Assembly (NCBI RefSeq): GCF_000762405.1
Contig: NZ_JRPQ01000071.1
Coordinates: forward strand, 41,836-105,835
Direction: 5' to 3'
Length of the DNA: 64,000 bases
Source of the DNA: Hoylesella timonensis S9-PR14
Lineage (GTDB): Bacteria; Bacteroidota; Bacteroidia; Bacteroidales; Bacteroidaceae
In this document: piece by piece, positions 9,812-19,277 of the stretch
How positions within the stretch are numbered: the stretch's first letter is position 1
Layout: every line of letters begins with the position of its first letter
The notes under the pieces: model-generated
Told to the model about the DNA's origin: nothing
Databases searched by the model: none
What the model saw: the letters and a program-made list of their open reading frames with translations, nothing else
Translations under genes and position numbers: made by a program

Positions 9812-9827
9812 TTACACTTTTGTGTAA
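9812..9827. promoter_or_regulatory. Palindromic operator candidate 2
   Basis: This is a second exact copy of TTACACTTTTGTGTAA, 29 bp upstream of the -7 box of the luxR-type gene. It would suit autoregulation of that gene. Confidence 0.7.
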
Positions 9828-9856
9828 TCTTTTAGTGTCGTTTCGAAGAAAAAAAG

Positions 9857-9864
9857 TATTTTTG
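9857..9864 (+). promoter_or_regulatory. -7 promoter box of the luxR-type gene
   Basis: TATTTTTG matches TAnnTTTG and is identical to the boxes of the receptor and ThiF genes. A clear TTTG -33 element is missing, which is consistent with activator dependence. Confidence 0.55.
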
Positions 9865-9903
9865 CCATAAGATTAAGTGAAGTACCTAATATGTTCGCCA
9901 TAT

Positions 9904-10659
9904 ATGACAGACATTAAAGATTTCTTTATCGCATCGAATACCGTACGCAATGCACCGGACTATGACTCACATGTACTCTCTACATTGGTGCAAACCGTAG
10001 AGGCTTTTGCACGTGTGACTTATCAGAGTGTTTACTTGATAGATTATTACAGGCAGGAGTTTCTTTATGTGTCGGACAACCCTTTGTTTCTTTGTGGGCA
10101 TACGGCAAAGGAGGTGAAGGAATTAGGGTACAGTTTTTACTTGGAACATGTGCCAGAGGAGGAACAGAAAATGCTTGTTGAGCTAAACAGCAGTGGGTTT
10201 AAGTTCTTTGACACTTTCGACAACGTTGATAAATACCAATGTTCTATGTCCTATCATTTTCATCTGAAGAGTGGGACGAGGAGCAAACTAATCAATCATC
10301 AGCTTACTCCTATACTATTAACCGATGAGGGCAAGACATGGATAGGAATGTGTGTCGTGTCTCTGTCTTCGCATAAAACAGCTGGGCATGTAGAGTTTCA
10401 CAAGAATGGACAACAGAATTATTGGAAATACTCTTTCGAGGGACATCGGTGGAAGGAATGTGATGGTGTATCGCTTAAAGAAGAAGAGCTTGAAGTTCTC
10501 AGACTATCTGTGGCTGGTCTTACGATGACGGAAATTGCAGACAGGATGTGTCGCTCGTTAGACTCCATTAAATTCTACAAACGCCACGCCTTTGAAAAGT
10601 TAGGCGTGGCGAATATTTCAGAAGCTATTTCAAGGGCAACCTTAAACAAATTGTTCTGA
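9904..10659 (+). CDS. LuxR-type transcriptional regulator with PAS-like sensor domain
   Basis: The ATG at 9904 (MTDIKDFF) is preferred over an upstream GTG at 9877. The protein has about 251 residues. Residues about 30-150 look like a PAS-type sensor (LIDYYRQEFLYVSDNPLFLCG). The C-terminal ~65 residues are a LuxR helix-turn-helix (LKEEELEVLRLSVAGLTMTE ... FEKLGVANISEAI). No receiver aspartate domain is evident, so it probably senses a ligand or redox signal directly. It lies between the divergent TonB receptor and the convergent ThiF gene, and is the obvious candidate to bind the shared palindromes. Which signal it reads is unknown. Confidence 0.88.
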   Translation: MTDIKDFFIASNTVRNAPDYDSHVLSTLVQTVEAFARVTYQSVYLIDYYRQEFLYVSDNPLFLCGHTAKEVKELGYSFYLEHVPEEEQKMLVELNSSGFKFFDTFDNVDKYQCSMSYHFHLKSGTRSKLINHQLTPILLTDEGKTWIGMCVVSLSSHKTAGHVEFHKNGQQNYWKYSFEGHRWKECDGVSLKEEELEVLRLSVAGLTMTEIADRMCRSLDSIKFYKRHAFEKLGVANISEAISRATLNKLF

Positions 10660-10673
10660 AAAAAGAACTTCGC

Positions 10674-11423
10674 TTATTGCAAAAGTGAGGAGAAATAGAA
10701 CTTTGGAAAATAGTTCACAGGTTTTCCTGTAGCAAGATTATACATTGCTGTTGTACATAGTCCCGCTGTAATCCATGATGCTATGGACAGTTGTGGAGGT
10801 GGGAGCATCTCACTTTCTTCCTTATATTGAGTAACGATTTTATCCAACCACTCTTTTGGCTGATTCCAAAAAGCTCCATGTCCGGTAACATATTCAGCCA
10901 CCTTTAGTTCAAATCCCTTAAATCCGTCTGCCAATTCTGATATGGAATGTCCCAATGGGTCTGCAATTGTAACAAAACCTGCCCAACCAAAGTTGTATGG
11001 GTGCAGTACAGGAATTTTTCTTTCTTTGCATATTTCATCAAGGACGAATGGGGTTTTATCCTTGAAGTCCAAGGCATTGATAGCCACATCATGCCCATTC
11101 AATAATTTTTCAATGTTGTCTGCGGTCATAAACTCCGTGTGAAAGTCTATCTGTGCATTGGGATTAATGCTTTGCAAGCGTTCAGCCAAACACTCCGCTT
11201 TGTATCTACCAATGTCATTTTCCGTAAAGTTCTGCCTGTTAAGATTGCTTTCCTCCACCTTATCACCATCAACAATGGTGATATGTTCAAAACCAAATCT
11301 TAAAGCACATTCAGCGATTATACTGCCAATTCCTGCACCACCAAGAAAAATCTTATAATTCTTGATAATACTTTGTTCCCTTTCGCTCACGTAGAGCCTG
11401 TTTCTACTGTATCTTTGTTCCAT
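10674..11423 (-). CDS. ThiF/MoeB/HesA-family E1-like adenylyltransferase
   Basis: The start is the ATG at 11423 (MEQRYSRN). The 249-residue protein has the nucleotide-binding loop FLGGAGIGS (about 27-35), then VDGDKVEESNLNRQNF, the ATP/Mg site typical of ThiF-like E1 enzymes that adenylate the C-terminus of ubiquitin-like proteins or small peptides. The paired CxxC zinc ligands usual for MoeB/ThiF are absent. No ubiquitin-like, JAB protease or sulfurtransferase gene is next to it. Its stop lies 14 bp from the convergent luxR-type gene, and its promoter carries the shared palindrome. The substrate is unknown. Confidence 0.82.
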   Translation of the reverse strand: MEQRYSRNRLYVSEREQSIIKNYKIFLGGAGIGSIIAECALRFGFEHITIVDGDKVEESNLNRQNFTENDIGRYKAECLAERLQSINPNAQIDFHTEFMTADNIEKLLNGHDVAINALDFKDKTPFVLDEICKERKIPVLHPYNFGWAGFVTIADPLGHSISELADGFKGFELKVAEYVTGHGAFWNQPKEWLDKIVTQYKEESEMLPPPQLSIASWITAGLCTTAMYNLATGKPVNYFPKFYFSSLLQ

Positions 11424-11442
11424 AGTCAATAATTATTTTTCG

Positions 11443-11450
11443 CAAAAATA
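11443..11450 (-). promoter_or_regulatory. -7 promoter box of the ThiF-type gene
   Basis: TATTTTTG on the minus strand, about 20 bp upstream of the ATG. The palindrome at 11473-11488 ends exactly 22 bp upstream, as in the TonB-receptor promoter. Confidence 0.6.
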
Positions 11451-11472
11451 GAACCTACAAAATAAACATGCA

Positions 11473-11488
11473 CTACACAAAAGTGTAA
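11473..11488. promoter_or_regulatory. Palindromic operator candidate 3
   Basis: CTACACAAAAGTGTAA differs from the other two copies at one end base. It lies upstream of the ThiF-type promoter. Confidence 0.68.
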
Positions 11489-11542
11489 TAATCGTTCAGG
11501 TCATTGGTTATTTTAGTTTTTATAACATATTCAGAAAACATG

Positions 11543-11946
11543 GAAGGCTCATTAATGCTGAATTTTCTTTACAAAGAGCCTCCCAAAACTCGCGTGAAAA
11601 CAACCAACGGCAAAATGGGTCGCAAATACGCGAGAAATGAGTGAGGTTTGTAATTCTTTGTTATTAAACACGTTACGTTTACAACATCTCTTTTCTTTCC
11701 TATTTTTACCTTTTTTTGGCGGCTAAAGCATTGCTCTAAGCTTGTTATTTGCATGCTTTAATGCTGTTATGGTATGTGAATAACAGCCTTAAATGGTGTT
11801 TCCAAGGGCGTTAAGTCAATGTTCCAGCGTTGAGAGACGTTTATTTTGTTAAAATCAACGCATTTTTGCGGGTCGTTTGCCTATCATTTTTTTCTATTTC
11901 GCAAATTTTAGATGGCCGTTTTTTGGTAAAATGATAGGACAAAAAC
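11543..11946 (-). repeat. Dispersed ~400-bp intergenic repeat, copy A
   Basis: On the minus strand this stretch matches 35948-36353 and 58204-58612 over nearly the whole length. Shared blocks include GAACATTGACTTAACG (with copy B) and CTCGCGTATTTGCGACC (all three). It contains a hairpin-forming CTCGCG ... CGCGAG pair near one end. A 61-codon frame (11754-11569) is preserved in copy B but broken in copy C, so coding is doubtful. It fills most of the ~600-bp gap between the ThiF-type gene and the next gene. Confidence 0.85.
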
Positions 11947-12126
11947 AGCAAATGACATTACCAAAAAAAATAAGAAAACGTCACCTTTCATCGAAGAGTC
12001 ATGGTTGTTGAAACAAAAGAAGAAAAAAGATTGTTTTGCATCATAAACAACCTTTCTACAGTGGAAGAGCTGTGTTCATGCAATTAGTTTTTTATATTTT
12101 GTATGGTTGGTATCATTATTTTTATG

Positions 12127-12134
12127 TAAATTTG
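12127..12134 (+). promoter_or_regulatory. -7 promoter box
   Basis: TAAATTTG fits TAnnTTTG. Only six bases separate it from the ATG at 12141, so the transcript would be leaderless or nearly so. Confidence 0.4.
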
Positions 12135-12140
12135 CAAAGT

Positions 12141-12740
12141 ATGGATGCACAAATTTCAAACAATCAATGGAGCGAGAATATCATTCTCGTTGATGGTGAT
12201 TATATCGATCAGGTTGCTTTTGACCTGATTGTGAACTTTGAGCGAATGATTGGACGGCGCATTCCTGCAGCCGACATCGCTCGATGGATTGATTGCATAG
12301 CCTTAGATGGCGGTATCAGAGAAGGAACACATGACACACAAGTGATTTTTGTGCATAGCAAGGAAAAGACTACACTGGAAAACTTTCAGCCAGGTAATTT
12401 TGAAAATGACTTGAACGGAAAGGCTTTCAAAGATCACTTAGGCGAGTTTATGTTAAGTTCGTTTCCTGTAGAAGATATTGTGCAGGATACCGACTTCTTT
12501 ATGGACATCCTGCTCACCGTATGCCAGCATCCAAATGTCAAACGGATGATGATTATCCCCAACTGTGAACGAGAAGGGGTGTTCGACCTCATTCGTACAA
12601 GTCTGCGTAGCGTAGACGATGAGAATAAACGCATCACTGTTTTTGCTATGCAACCCTTAGTGGGAGGAAACTTCAGGCAAGAAATCTTGGGCTATTCGTT
12701 AATGAATGCCTTAGGGATTAAGAGCGAAGAAATAAAATAA
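12141..12740 (+). CDS. Conserved Bacteroidales protein of unknown function
   Basis: I place the start at the ATG at 12141 (MDAQISNNQ), giving 199 residues, because a promoter box lies immediately upstream and the upstream extension looks non-protein-like. The protein is soluble and acidic with no signal peptide. Visible segments include NIILVDGDYIDQVAFDLIVN near the start and RMMIIPNCEREGVFD later, an alternating strand/helix pattern. I recall a family named DUF6621 in this position in related genomes, but cannot confirm it. It precedes the carboxynorspermidine dehydrogenase-like gene by 80 bp and may share its transcript. Confidence 0.7.
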   Translation: MDAQISNNQWSENIILVDGDYIDQVAFDLIVNFERMIGRRIPAADIARWIDCIALDGGIREGTHDTQVIFVHSKEKTTLENFQPGNFENDLNGKAFKDHLGEFMLSSFPVEDIVQDTDFFMDILLTVCQHPNVKRMMIIPNCEREGVFDLIRTSLRSVDDENKRITVFAMQPLVGGNFRQEILGYSLMNALGIKSEEIK

Positions 12741-12793
12741 AGTATAACAACCAACAGAAAGTGCCGATAAAGGCGTACCCTGCGAGGCACTCT

Positions 12794-12808
12794 CCTCCAC
12801 AATGGAGG
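12794..12808 (+). promoter_or_regulatory. Small hairpin covering a Shine-Dalgarno-like GGAGG
   Basis: CCTCCA (12794-12799) and TGGAGG (12803-12808) form a perfect stem with a 3-base loop. The 3' arm contains GGAGG ahead of the ATG at 12821. The hairpin may limit initiation. Confidence 0.4.
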
Positions 12809-12820
12809 TGACGGGGATTC

Positions 12821-14053
12821 ATGATTATGTCACGAGTTTTAATGATTGGCGCTGGTGGCGTCGCAACCGTAGCAGCATTTAAGATTTCACAGAATCCAGA
12901 AGTGTTTACAGAGTTGATGATAGCCAGCAGACGTAAAGAGAAATGCGATAAAATAGTAAAAGCTATTGGTAACCCAAACATCAAAACAGCCCAAGTAGAT
13001 GCCGACGATGTGGAGCAACTAAAAGCTTTGATGAACGATTACCAACCAGAGTTGGTGATTAACTTGGCTTTGCCCTACCAAGATCTTACCATTATGGAAG
13101 CTTGCTTGGCATGCGGATGCAATTATCTTGACACGGCTAATTACGAACCCAAAGACGAGGCGCACTTTGAATACTCATGGCAATGGGCATACAAAGACAA
13201 GTTTGAAAAGGCAGGACTTACAGCCATTCTTGGGTGTGGTTTCGACCCGGGTGTGAGTGGTATCTTCACGGCTTACGCTGCCAAACACTATTTTGACGAG
13301 ATACATTATTTGGACATTGTCGACTGTAATGCTGGCAATCACCATAAAGCTTTTGCCACTAATTTTAACCCTGAAATCAATATTCGAGAAATCACACAAA
13401 AGGGACTTTATTACAAAGATGGCAAATGGATTGAAACCGAACCTTTGGAAATCCATCAACCCATTACCTATCCTAACATCGGCCCACGTGAGAGCTATTT
13501 GATGCACCACGAAGAGTTGGAAAGCTTGGTGAAGAATTATCCTACCATTAAACAAGCTCGATTCTGGATGACCTTTGGTGAACAATACCTTAACTATTTG
13601 GATGTTATTCAAAATTTGGGTATGTCGCGCATCGATGAGATTGAATACGAGGCAGAATTGGCTGATGGCTCTGGCAAGAAAGTGAAGGTAAACATTGTTC
13701 CTCTACAATTCCTCAAAGCCGTATTGCCCAATCCACAAGACCTTGGCGAGAACTATGACGGTGAAACGAGCATCGGCTGTCGCATTCGTGGCATAAAAGA
13801 CGGTAAAGAACTTTCCTATTACGTTTACAACAACTGCAAACACCAAGACGCCTACAAAGAAACGGGAATGCAAGGAGTGAGCTATACCACTGGTGTGCCT
13901 GCCATGATTGGTGCCATGATGTTTCTTAAAGGAATTTGGAAGAAACCTGGTGTTTGGAACGTTGAAGACTTCGACCCAGATCCTTTCATGGAACAACTGA
14001 ACAAGCAAGGCTTGCCTTGGCACGAAGAGTTTGGCAAAGATTTGGAATTATAG
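12821..14053 (+). CDS. Saccharopine dehydrogenase family; probable carboxynorspermidine dehydrogenase
   Basis: The 410-residue protein begins with a Rossmann nucleotide-binding loop, MIGAGGVATVAAFK. It has the signature regions LVINLALPYQDLTIMEACL and GFDPGVSGIFTAYA seen in carboxynorspermidine/carboxyspermidine dehydrogenases, which condense aspartate semialdehyde with a diamine using NADPH in the alternative spermidine pathway. Length and overall pattern fit this family better than fungal saccharopine reductase. The start could also be the second methionine (12827). The matching decarboxylase gene is not in the window. The enzyme is cytoplasmic, and recA follows 75 bp downstream. Confidence 0.85.
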   Translation: MIMSRVLMIGAGGVATVAAFKISQNPEVFTELMIASRRKEKCDKIVKAIGNPNIKTAQVDADDVEQLKALMNDYQPELVINLALPYQDLTIMEACLACGCNYLDTANYEPKDEAHFEYSWQWAYKDKFEKAGLTAILGCGFDPGVSGIFTAYAAKHYFDEIHYLDIVDCNAGNHHKAFATNFNPEINIREITQKGLYYKDGKWIETEPLEIHQPITYPNIGPRESYLMHHEELESLVKNYPTIKQARFWMTFGEQYLNYLDVIQNLGMSRIDEIEYEAELADGSGKKVKVNIVPLQFLKAVLPNPQDLGENYDGETSIGCRIRGIKDGKELSYYVYNNCKHQDAYKETGMQGVSYTTGVPAMIGAMMFLKGIWKKPGVWNVEDFDPDPFMEQLNKQGLPWHEEFGKDLEL

Positions 14054-14128
14054 TCATTTTGGCTGACAAGGTCAATAGGAATAATTAGACTAATTAGCTC
14101 AACAACGAAAAAAAATAAAGTAGAAAAT

Positions 14129-15157
14129 ATGGCAAAAGAAGAAACAAAATCACCAGCCACCAACGAAGGCAAGCTGAAAGCGCTACAGGCTGCGATGGCG
14201 AAGATAGAGAAGGACTTTGGCAAGGGTTCTATTATGCGAATGGGTGATGAACAAATAGAAGATGTTGAAGTGATACCAACAGGTAGCATTGCATTAGACT
14301 GCGCACTCGGTGTGGGTGGATATCCACGAGGACGCATCATTGAAATATATGGTCCAGAATCTTCGGGAAAAACAACACTGGCTATCCATGCTATTGCTGA
14401 GACACAAAAGGCTGGAGGCATTGCTGCCTTCATTGATGCCGAACACGCTTTCGACCGTTTTTATGCCGCAAAGTTAGGCGTAGATGTGGACAATCTATGG
14501 ATTTCGCAACCCGACAACGGTGAGCAAGCTTTGGAAATAGCAGACCAGCTGATTCGCTCTTCAGCTATCGACATCTTGGTTATTGACTCTGTGGCAGCAC
14601 TGACACCTAAGAAAGAGATTGACGGTGACATGGGCGACAGTAACGTAGGTTTGCAGGCTCGACTGATGAGTCAGGCACTTCGCAAACTCACCTCGAATAT
14701 TAGCAAGACCAATACCACCTGTATCTTTATCAACCAGTTGCGAGAAAAAATTGGAGTCATGTTTGGCAGTCCAGAGACCACTACAGGTGGCAACGCATTA
14801 AAGTTCTATGCTTCTGTACGACTGGACATTAGAAAGGTGACCAGCCTGAAAGATGGCGACCAGGTTGTTGGTAATCAAGTGCGTGTGAAAGTGGTAAAAA
14901 ACAAGGTAGCTCCTCCATTCCGCAAAGCAGAATTTGAGATTACCTTTGGTGAAGGAATCTCTAAAATCGGAGAAATTGTTGACCTGGGGGTAGAATATGA
15001 CATTATCAAGAAAAGTGGTTCGTGGTATTCGTATCAAGACTCTAAATTGGCACAAGGACGCGATGCAACCAAAAAGTTACTGAAAGACAATCCTGAACTG
15101 TGTGAAGAATTGGAAGCACAAATCAAACAAGCTATTGCAGAAAAGACAGAATTATAA
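14129..15157 (+). CDS. recA: Recombinase RecA
   Basis: The 342-residue protein has Walker [10 protein letters not shown] at about 75-83, Walker B LLVIDSV-type sequence ([14 protein letters not shown]), and loops [20 protein letters not shown] and SVRLDIR, all diagnostic of bacterial RecA. It forms filaments on single-stranded DNA for homologous recombination and SOS induction. The C-terminal tail is short and lysine/glutamate rich. No LexA box of the classical type was seen upstream. A weak hairpin follows the stop. Confidence 0.98.
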   Translation: MAKEETKSPATNEGKLKALQAAMAKIEKDFGKGSIMRMGDEQIEDVEVIPTGSIALDCALGVGGYPRGRIIEIYGPESSGKTTLAIHAIAETQKAGGIAAFIDAEHAFDRFYAAKLGVDVDNLWISQPDNGEQALEIADQLIRSSAIDILVIDSVAALTPKKEIDGDMGDSNVGLQARLMSQALRKLTSNISKTNTTCIFINQLREKIGVMFGSPETTTGGNALKFYASVRLDIRKVTSLKDGDQVVGNQVRVKVVKNKVAPPFRKAEFEITFGEGISKIGEIVDLGVEYDIIKKSGSWYSYQDSKLAQGRDATKKLLKDNPELCEELEAQIKQAIAEKTEL

Positions 15158-15169
15158 AAATTAAAAAAA

Positions 15170-15186
15170 GGATGACATATTCATCC
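15170..15186 (+). terminator. Weak hairpin after recA
   Basis: GGATGA (15170-15175) and TCATCC (15181-15186) pair around a 5-base loop. An AT-rich stretch without a true U-run follows, so termination is uncertain. Confidence 0.35.
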
Positions 15187-15205
15187 ATAAATAATAAATA
15201 TTTTC

Positions 15206-15213
15206 TATCTTTG
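15206..15213 (+). promoter_or_regulatory. -7 promoter box of the outer-membrane barrel gene
   Basis: TATCTTTG matches the Bacteroidetes TAnnTTTG consensus, about 115 bp upstream of the ATG. Confidence 0.55.
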
Positions 15214-15327
15214 TAGCAACATATTCCTTAACCATAAGTCAAGGCTGGTGGTATCAGTCAAAGCTGGTTCTCATTAAGCATCAATGACTAAGAAATGGGA
15301 CACATTATTCATTTAATCAACATAGTT

Positions 15328-15846
15328 ATGAGGAAATTATTTTTAACAGCAGTCATCGCATTGCTTAGTATTGGCGCTTATGCGCAAGAGGGACAAGCCT
15401 ACTTAGGTGGGCAACTGGCGTATCCAACAGACATCAAATCGTTAGGTATTGGTGTAAAAGGTGGCTATGGAATCACTGACGCTATCCGCACACAGGCAAC
15501 ATTCGACTACTACCTAAAAAAGAACAACGCTTCTTGGTGGGATCTCAATTTGGATGTACATTATCTCTTCTCACTTGGAGACAATATCAAGGTCTACCCT
15601 CTGGCAGGACTTACCTACCTACGCGGTTCTGTTGATGGCTTCACTCAAACAGTCAGCACGCCAGCTGGTAGTATCACAGTAGGAAGTAACGAATCATACA
15701 GTGACGGCAATCTTGGCGTAAACCTTGGTGGTGGTTTCCAATACGACCTCTCAGAAAAGTTTGCCCTCAATGCAGAGGTTAAATTCCAAATTATTAAAAA
15801 CAACAATCAAGGCGTCATCTCTGCAGGTCTTGCCTATAAATTCTGA
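15328..15846 (+). CDS. Small outer-membrane beta-barrel protein
   Basis: The start at 15328 yields a perfect signal peptide (MRKLFLTAVIALLSIGAYAQ). The mature ~150 residues alternate hydrophobic and polar residues in strands, with glycine/aromatic patterns (GVKGGYGITDAIRTQATFDY, YPLAGLTYLRG, GVNLGGGFQYDL) and end in AGLAYKF with a C-terminal aromatic residue. This is the pattern of 8-stranded OmpX/OmpA-type barrels. The function is unknown; such proteins are often porin-like or structural. The gene has its own promoter and a strong terminator. Confidence 0.8.
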   Translation: MRKLFLTAVIALLSIGAYAQEGQAYLGGQLAYPTDIKSLGIGVKGGYGITDAIRTQATFDYYLKKNNASWWDLNLDVHYLFSLGDNIKVYPLAGLTYLRGSVDGFTQTVSTPAGSITVGSNESYSDGNLGVNLGGGFQYDLSEKFALNAEVKFQIIKNNNQGVISAGLAYKF

Positions 15847-15859
15847 TAAGACAGAGCAA

Positions 15860-15900
15860 CTTGACCTTGTCAAGATACGAACTGCCTTAGCTGGCTAAGG
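15860..15900 (+). other. Two consecutive short hairpins downstream of the barrel gene
   Basis: CTTGAC/GTCAAG (15860-15874) and CCTTAGC/GCTAAGG (15885-15900) each form perfect stems with loops of 3 and 2 bases. They precede the terminator at 15915 and could stabilise the 3' end of the mRNA. Confidence 0.5.
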
Positions 15901-15914
15901 TATTTCAAGCATTT

Positions 15915-15954
15915 AACCATATCACCCGCCATGAGGCGGAATGATATGGTTTTC
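15915..15954 (+). terminator. Rho-independent terminator of the barrel gene
   Basis: AACCATATCA (15915-15924) pairs with TGATATGGTT (15942-15951), with an inner CCGCC/GGCGG stem, followed by Ts. Confidence 0.85.
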
Positions 15955-16087
15955 TTATTGATTAATTTTATTAAAATATAATGTCAAGTACGAAAATAGA
16001 CATCGCTTTTATAACTACAAAATAACAGTAACGTTTTTTGAAGATATCGTTGAGTGAAGTAAAATTGCAAAACTTTCTATTTGCCCC

Positions 16088-16119
16088 TTTGTATTCAACA
16101 CAATAAATTCGTAATTTTG
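16088..16119 (+). promoter_or_regulatory. Bacteroidetes-type promoter
   Basis: TTTG at 16088-16091, a 20-bp spacer, then TAATTTTG at 16112-16119. It serves the gene starting at 16190. Confidence 0.6.
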
Positions 16120-16189
16120 CAATACATCAATTGTGGTAATGATAAAACTAAGGGATGCCTTCTAACTTTGCCCTTTTCAAAAGAAATAT

Positions 16190-16741
16190 ATGATGAATGA
16201 GAATCAACCTGTCACCGAATTTGCGAGAACACTACAAAAAGACCTTTACAACTACCTGCTATCTCTGAACAAAGTGGACACCCACCTACCTGATGCACCT
16301 GACATTGAAGAGAAGTGGCTACAAATAGCCAACGCTTATATGCCCGATGCTGTACGTGAATTTAATAAATACCCTACCGTTGTTTTTGGTTGGATGATGT
16401 ACATTGGCATGGCTGTAGCCAAATATTGGGATGAAGATTGGGAACTATATAATAAGGTGGAAAATTTGTATCTCTATTTGCGCAACCGCATCGACTTTGA
16501 TCACATGGATGACTACATCCGTGAAAAGGTGTTGTGCTTAAACGCAGAACAAGCGCAAACACTACAGTCCGTTGTTGGTGAATGTGCTGCCCGCACCAAC
16601 AACATTCTCCAACATTTTCCGATAACACATGGATCGGAAGATGCGTATCGTGCGGTAGTCACAGCCCTACACCAACTATATTCTTTGGGTGCTGCCATAC
16701 AACTTAAGTCCATGGGCTACCACATGACAAAATTAGAATAA
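16190..16741 (+). CDS. Conserved hypothetical protein (183 aa)
   Basis: This is a soluble, probably all-helical protein with no signal peptide or membrane segment. It contains a notable aromatic-rich stretch near the middle (VVFGWMMYIGMAVAKYWDED) and a C-terminal helical part (AVVTALHQLYSLGAAIQLKS). I do not recognise the family. It has its own promoter and stands alone between the barrel gene and dnaK, so context gives no clear role. Confidence 0.75.
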   Translation: MMNENQPVTEFARTLQKDLYNYLLSLNKVDTHLPDAPDIEEKWLQIANAYMPDAVREFNKYPTVVFGWMMYIGMAVAKYWDEDWELYNKVENLYLYLRNRIDFDHMDDYIREKVLCLNAEQAQTLQSVVGECAARTNNILQHFPITHGSEDAYRAVVTALHQLYSLGAAIQLKSMGYHMTKLE

Positions 16742-16905
16742 CATAGGGGGCTCATTCCTTTTCCTTTGCTCTTTCCACGCATGACAATAAGAATGTCTAA
16801 ATGACAGATTGGCATATTCCTTGTCAGTATGCACTTAAATATTGTTTTTGGCATGGCATTTGTTTTTATATGAGCGAAACGATGAAATATGTAATATTAC
16901 ATGTG

Positions 16906-16965
16906 AACTCGTAAACTTATAAACTTATCAACTCGTAAACTTATAAACTTATCAACTCGTAAACT
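16906..16965 (+). repeat. 24-bp tandem repeat, 2.5 copies, upstream of dnaK
   Basis: The unit AACTCGTAAACTTATAAACTTATC occurs at 16906-16929 and 16930-16953, with a partial third copy at 16954-16965. It ends 17 bp before the dnaK ATG, so it lies in the 5' leader. Confidence 0.85.
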
Positions 16966-16982
16966 AAAAAAACAATATAAAT

Positions 16983-18911
<1,929 letters not shown>

Positions 18912-18943
18912 AAGTGCTAATAAACGCTAATCAAAAATAGGTA

Positions 18944-18980
18944 AATCCCAGTAACATAATAAGTTGCTGGGATTTTTATT
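18944..18980 (+). terminator. dnaK terminator (left copy)
   Basis: AATCCCAGTAAC (18944-18955) pairs with GTTGCTGGGATT (18963-18974, one G-U pair), followed by TTTTATTT. A near-identical terminator lies at 30333-30364. Confidence 0.85.
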
Positions 18981-19126
18981 TCTTAATAATGATTAAATCT
19001 TATCGTTTTTAATCGTTTTTTTGTGCTTATATTTGTACCATATTTGTGCCGCGACTTAATGGGAGATAAAGTGCGACTTAATTTAATGATAGATTAATAA
19101 TCAAATAGATACAAATAGTATGGCAA

Positions 19127-19255
19127 GTGAAAAATTTCAGCAACATTGAAAGACCATTGTTTGATAACCATTGGCAAGCCATCTATTCTGATGAAATTAT
19201 CGGAGCCAAGCTGAATCAGCTAATTGGGGCTGAAGTGATAAAAGGATATTTATAG
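19127..19255 (+). pseudogene. Possible gene fragment or small ORF (42 codons)
   Basis: A GTG-initiated frame encodes 42 residues with protein-like content (NIERPLFDNHWQAIYSDEII, then GAKLNQLIGAEVIKGYL). There is no recognisable family or RBS. It occupies the ~365-bp stretch between dnaK and the DUF6155-like gene, and could be a remnant of a larger gene at the island's left edge. Confidence 0.3.
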
Positions 19256-19277
19256 AAGAAATAAATGCATTTAAGTT

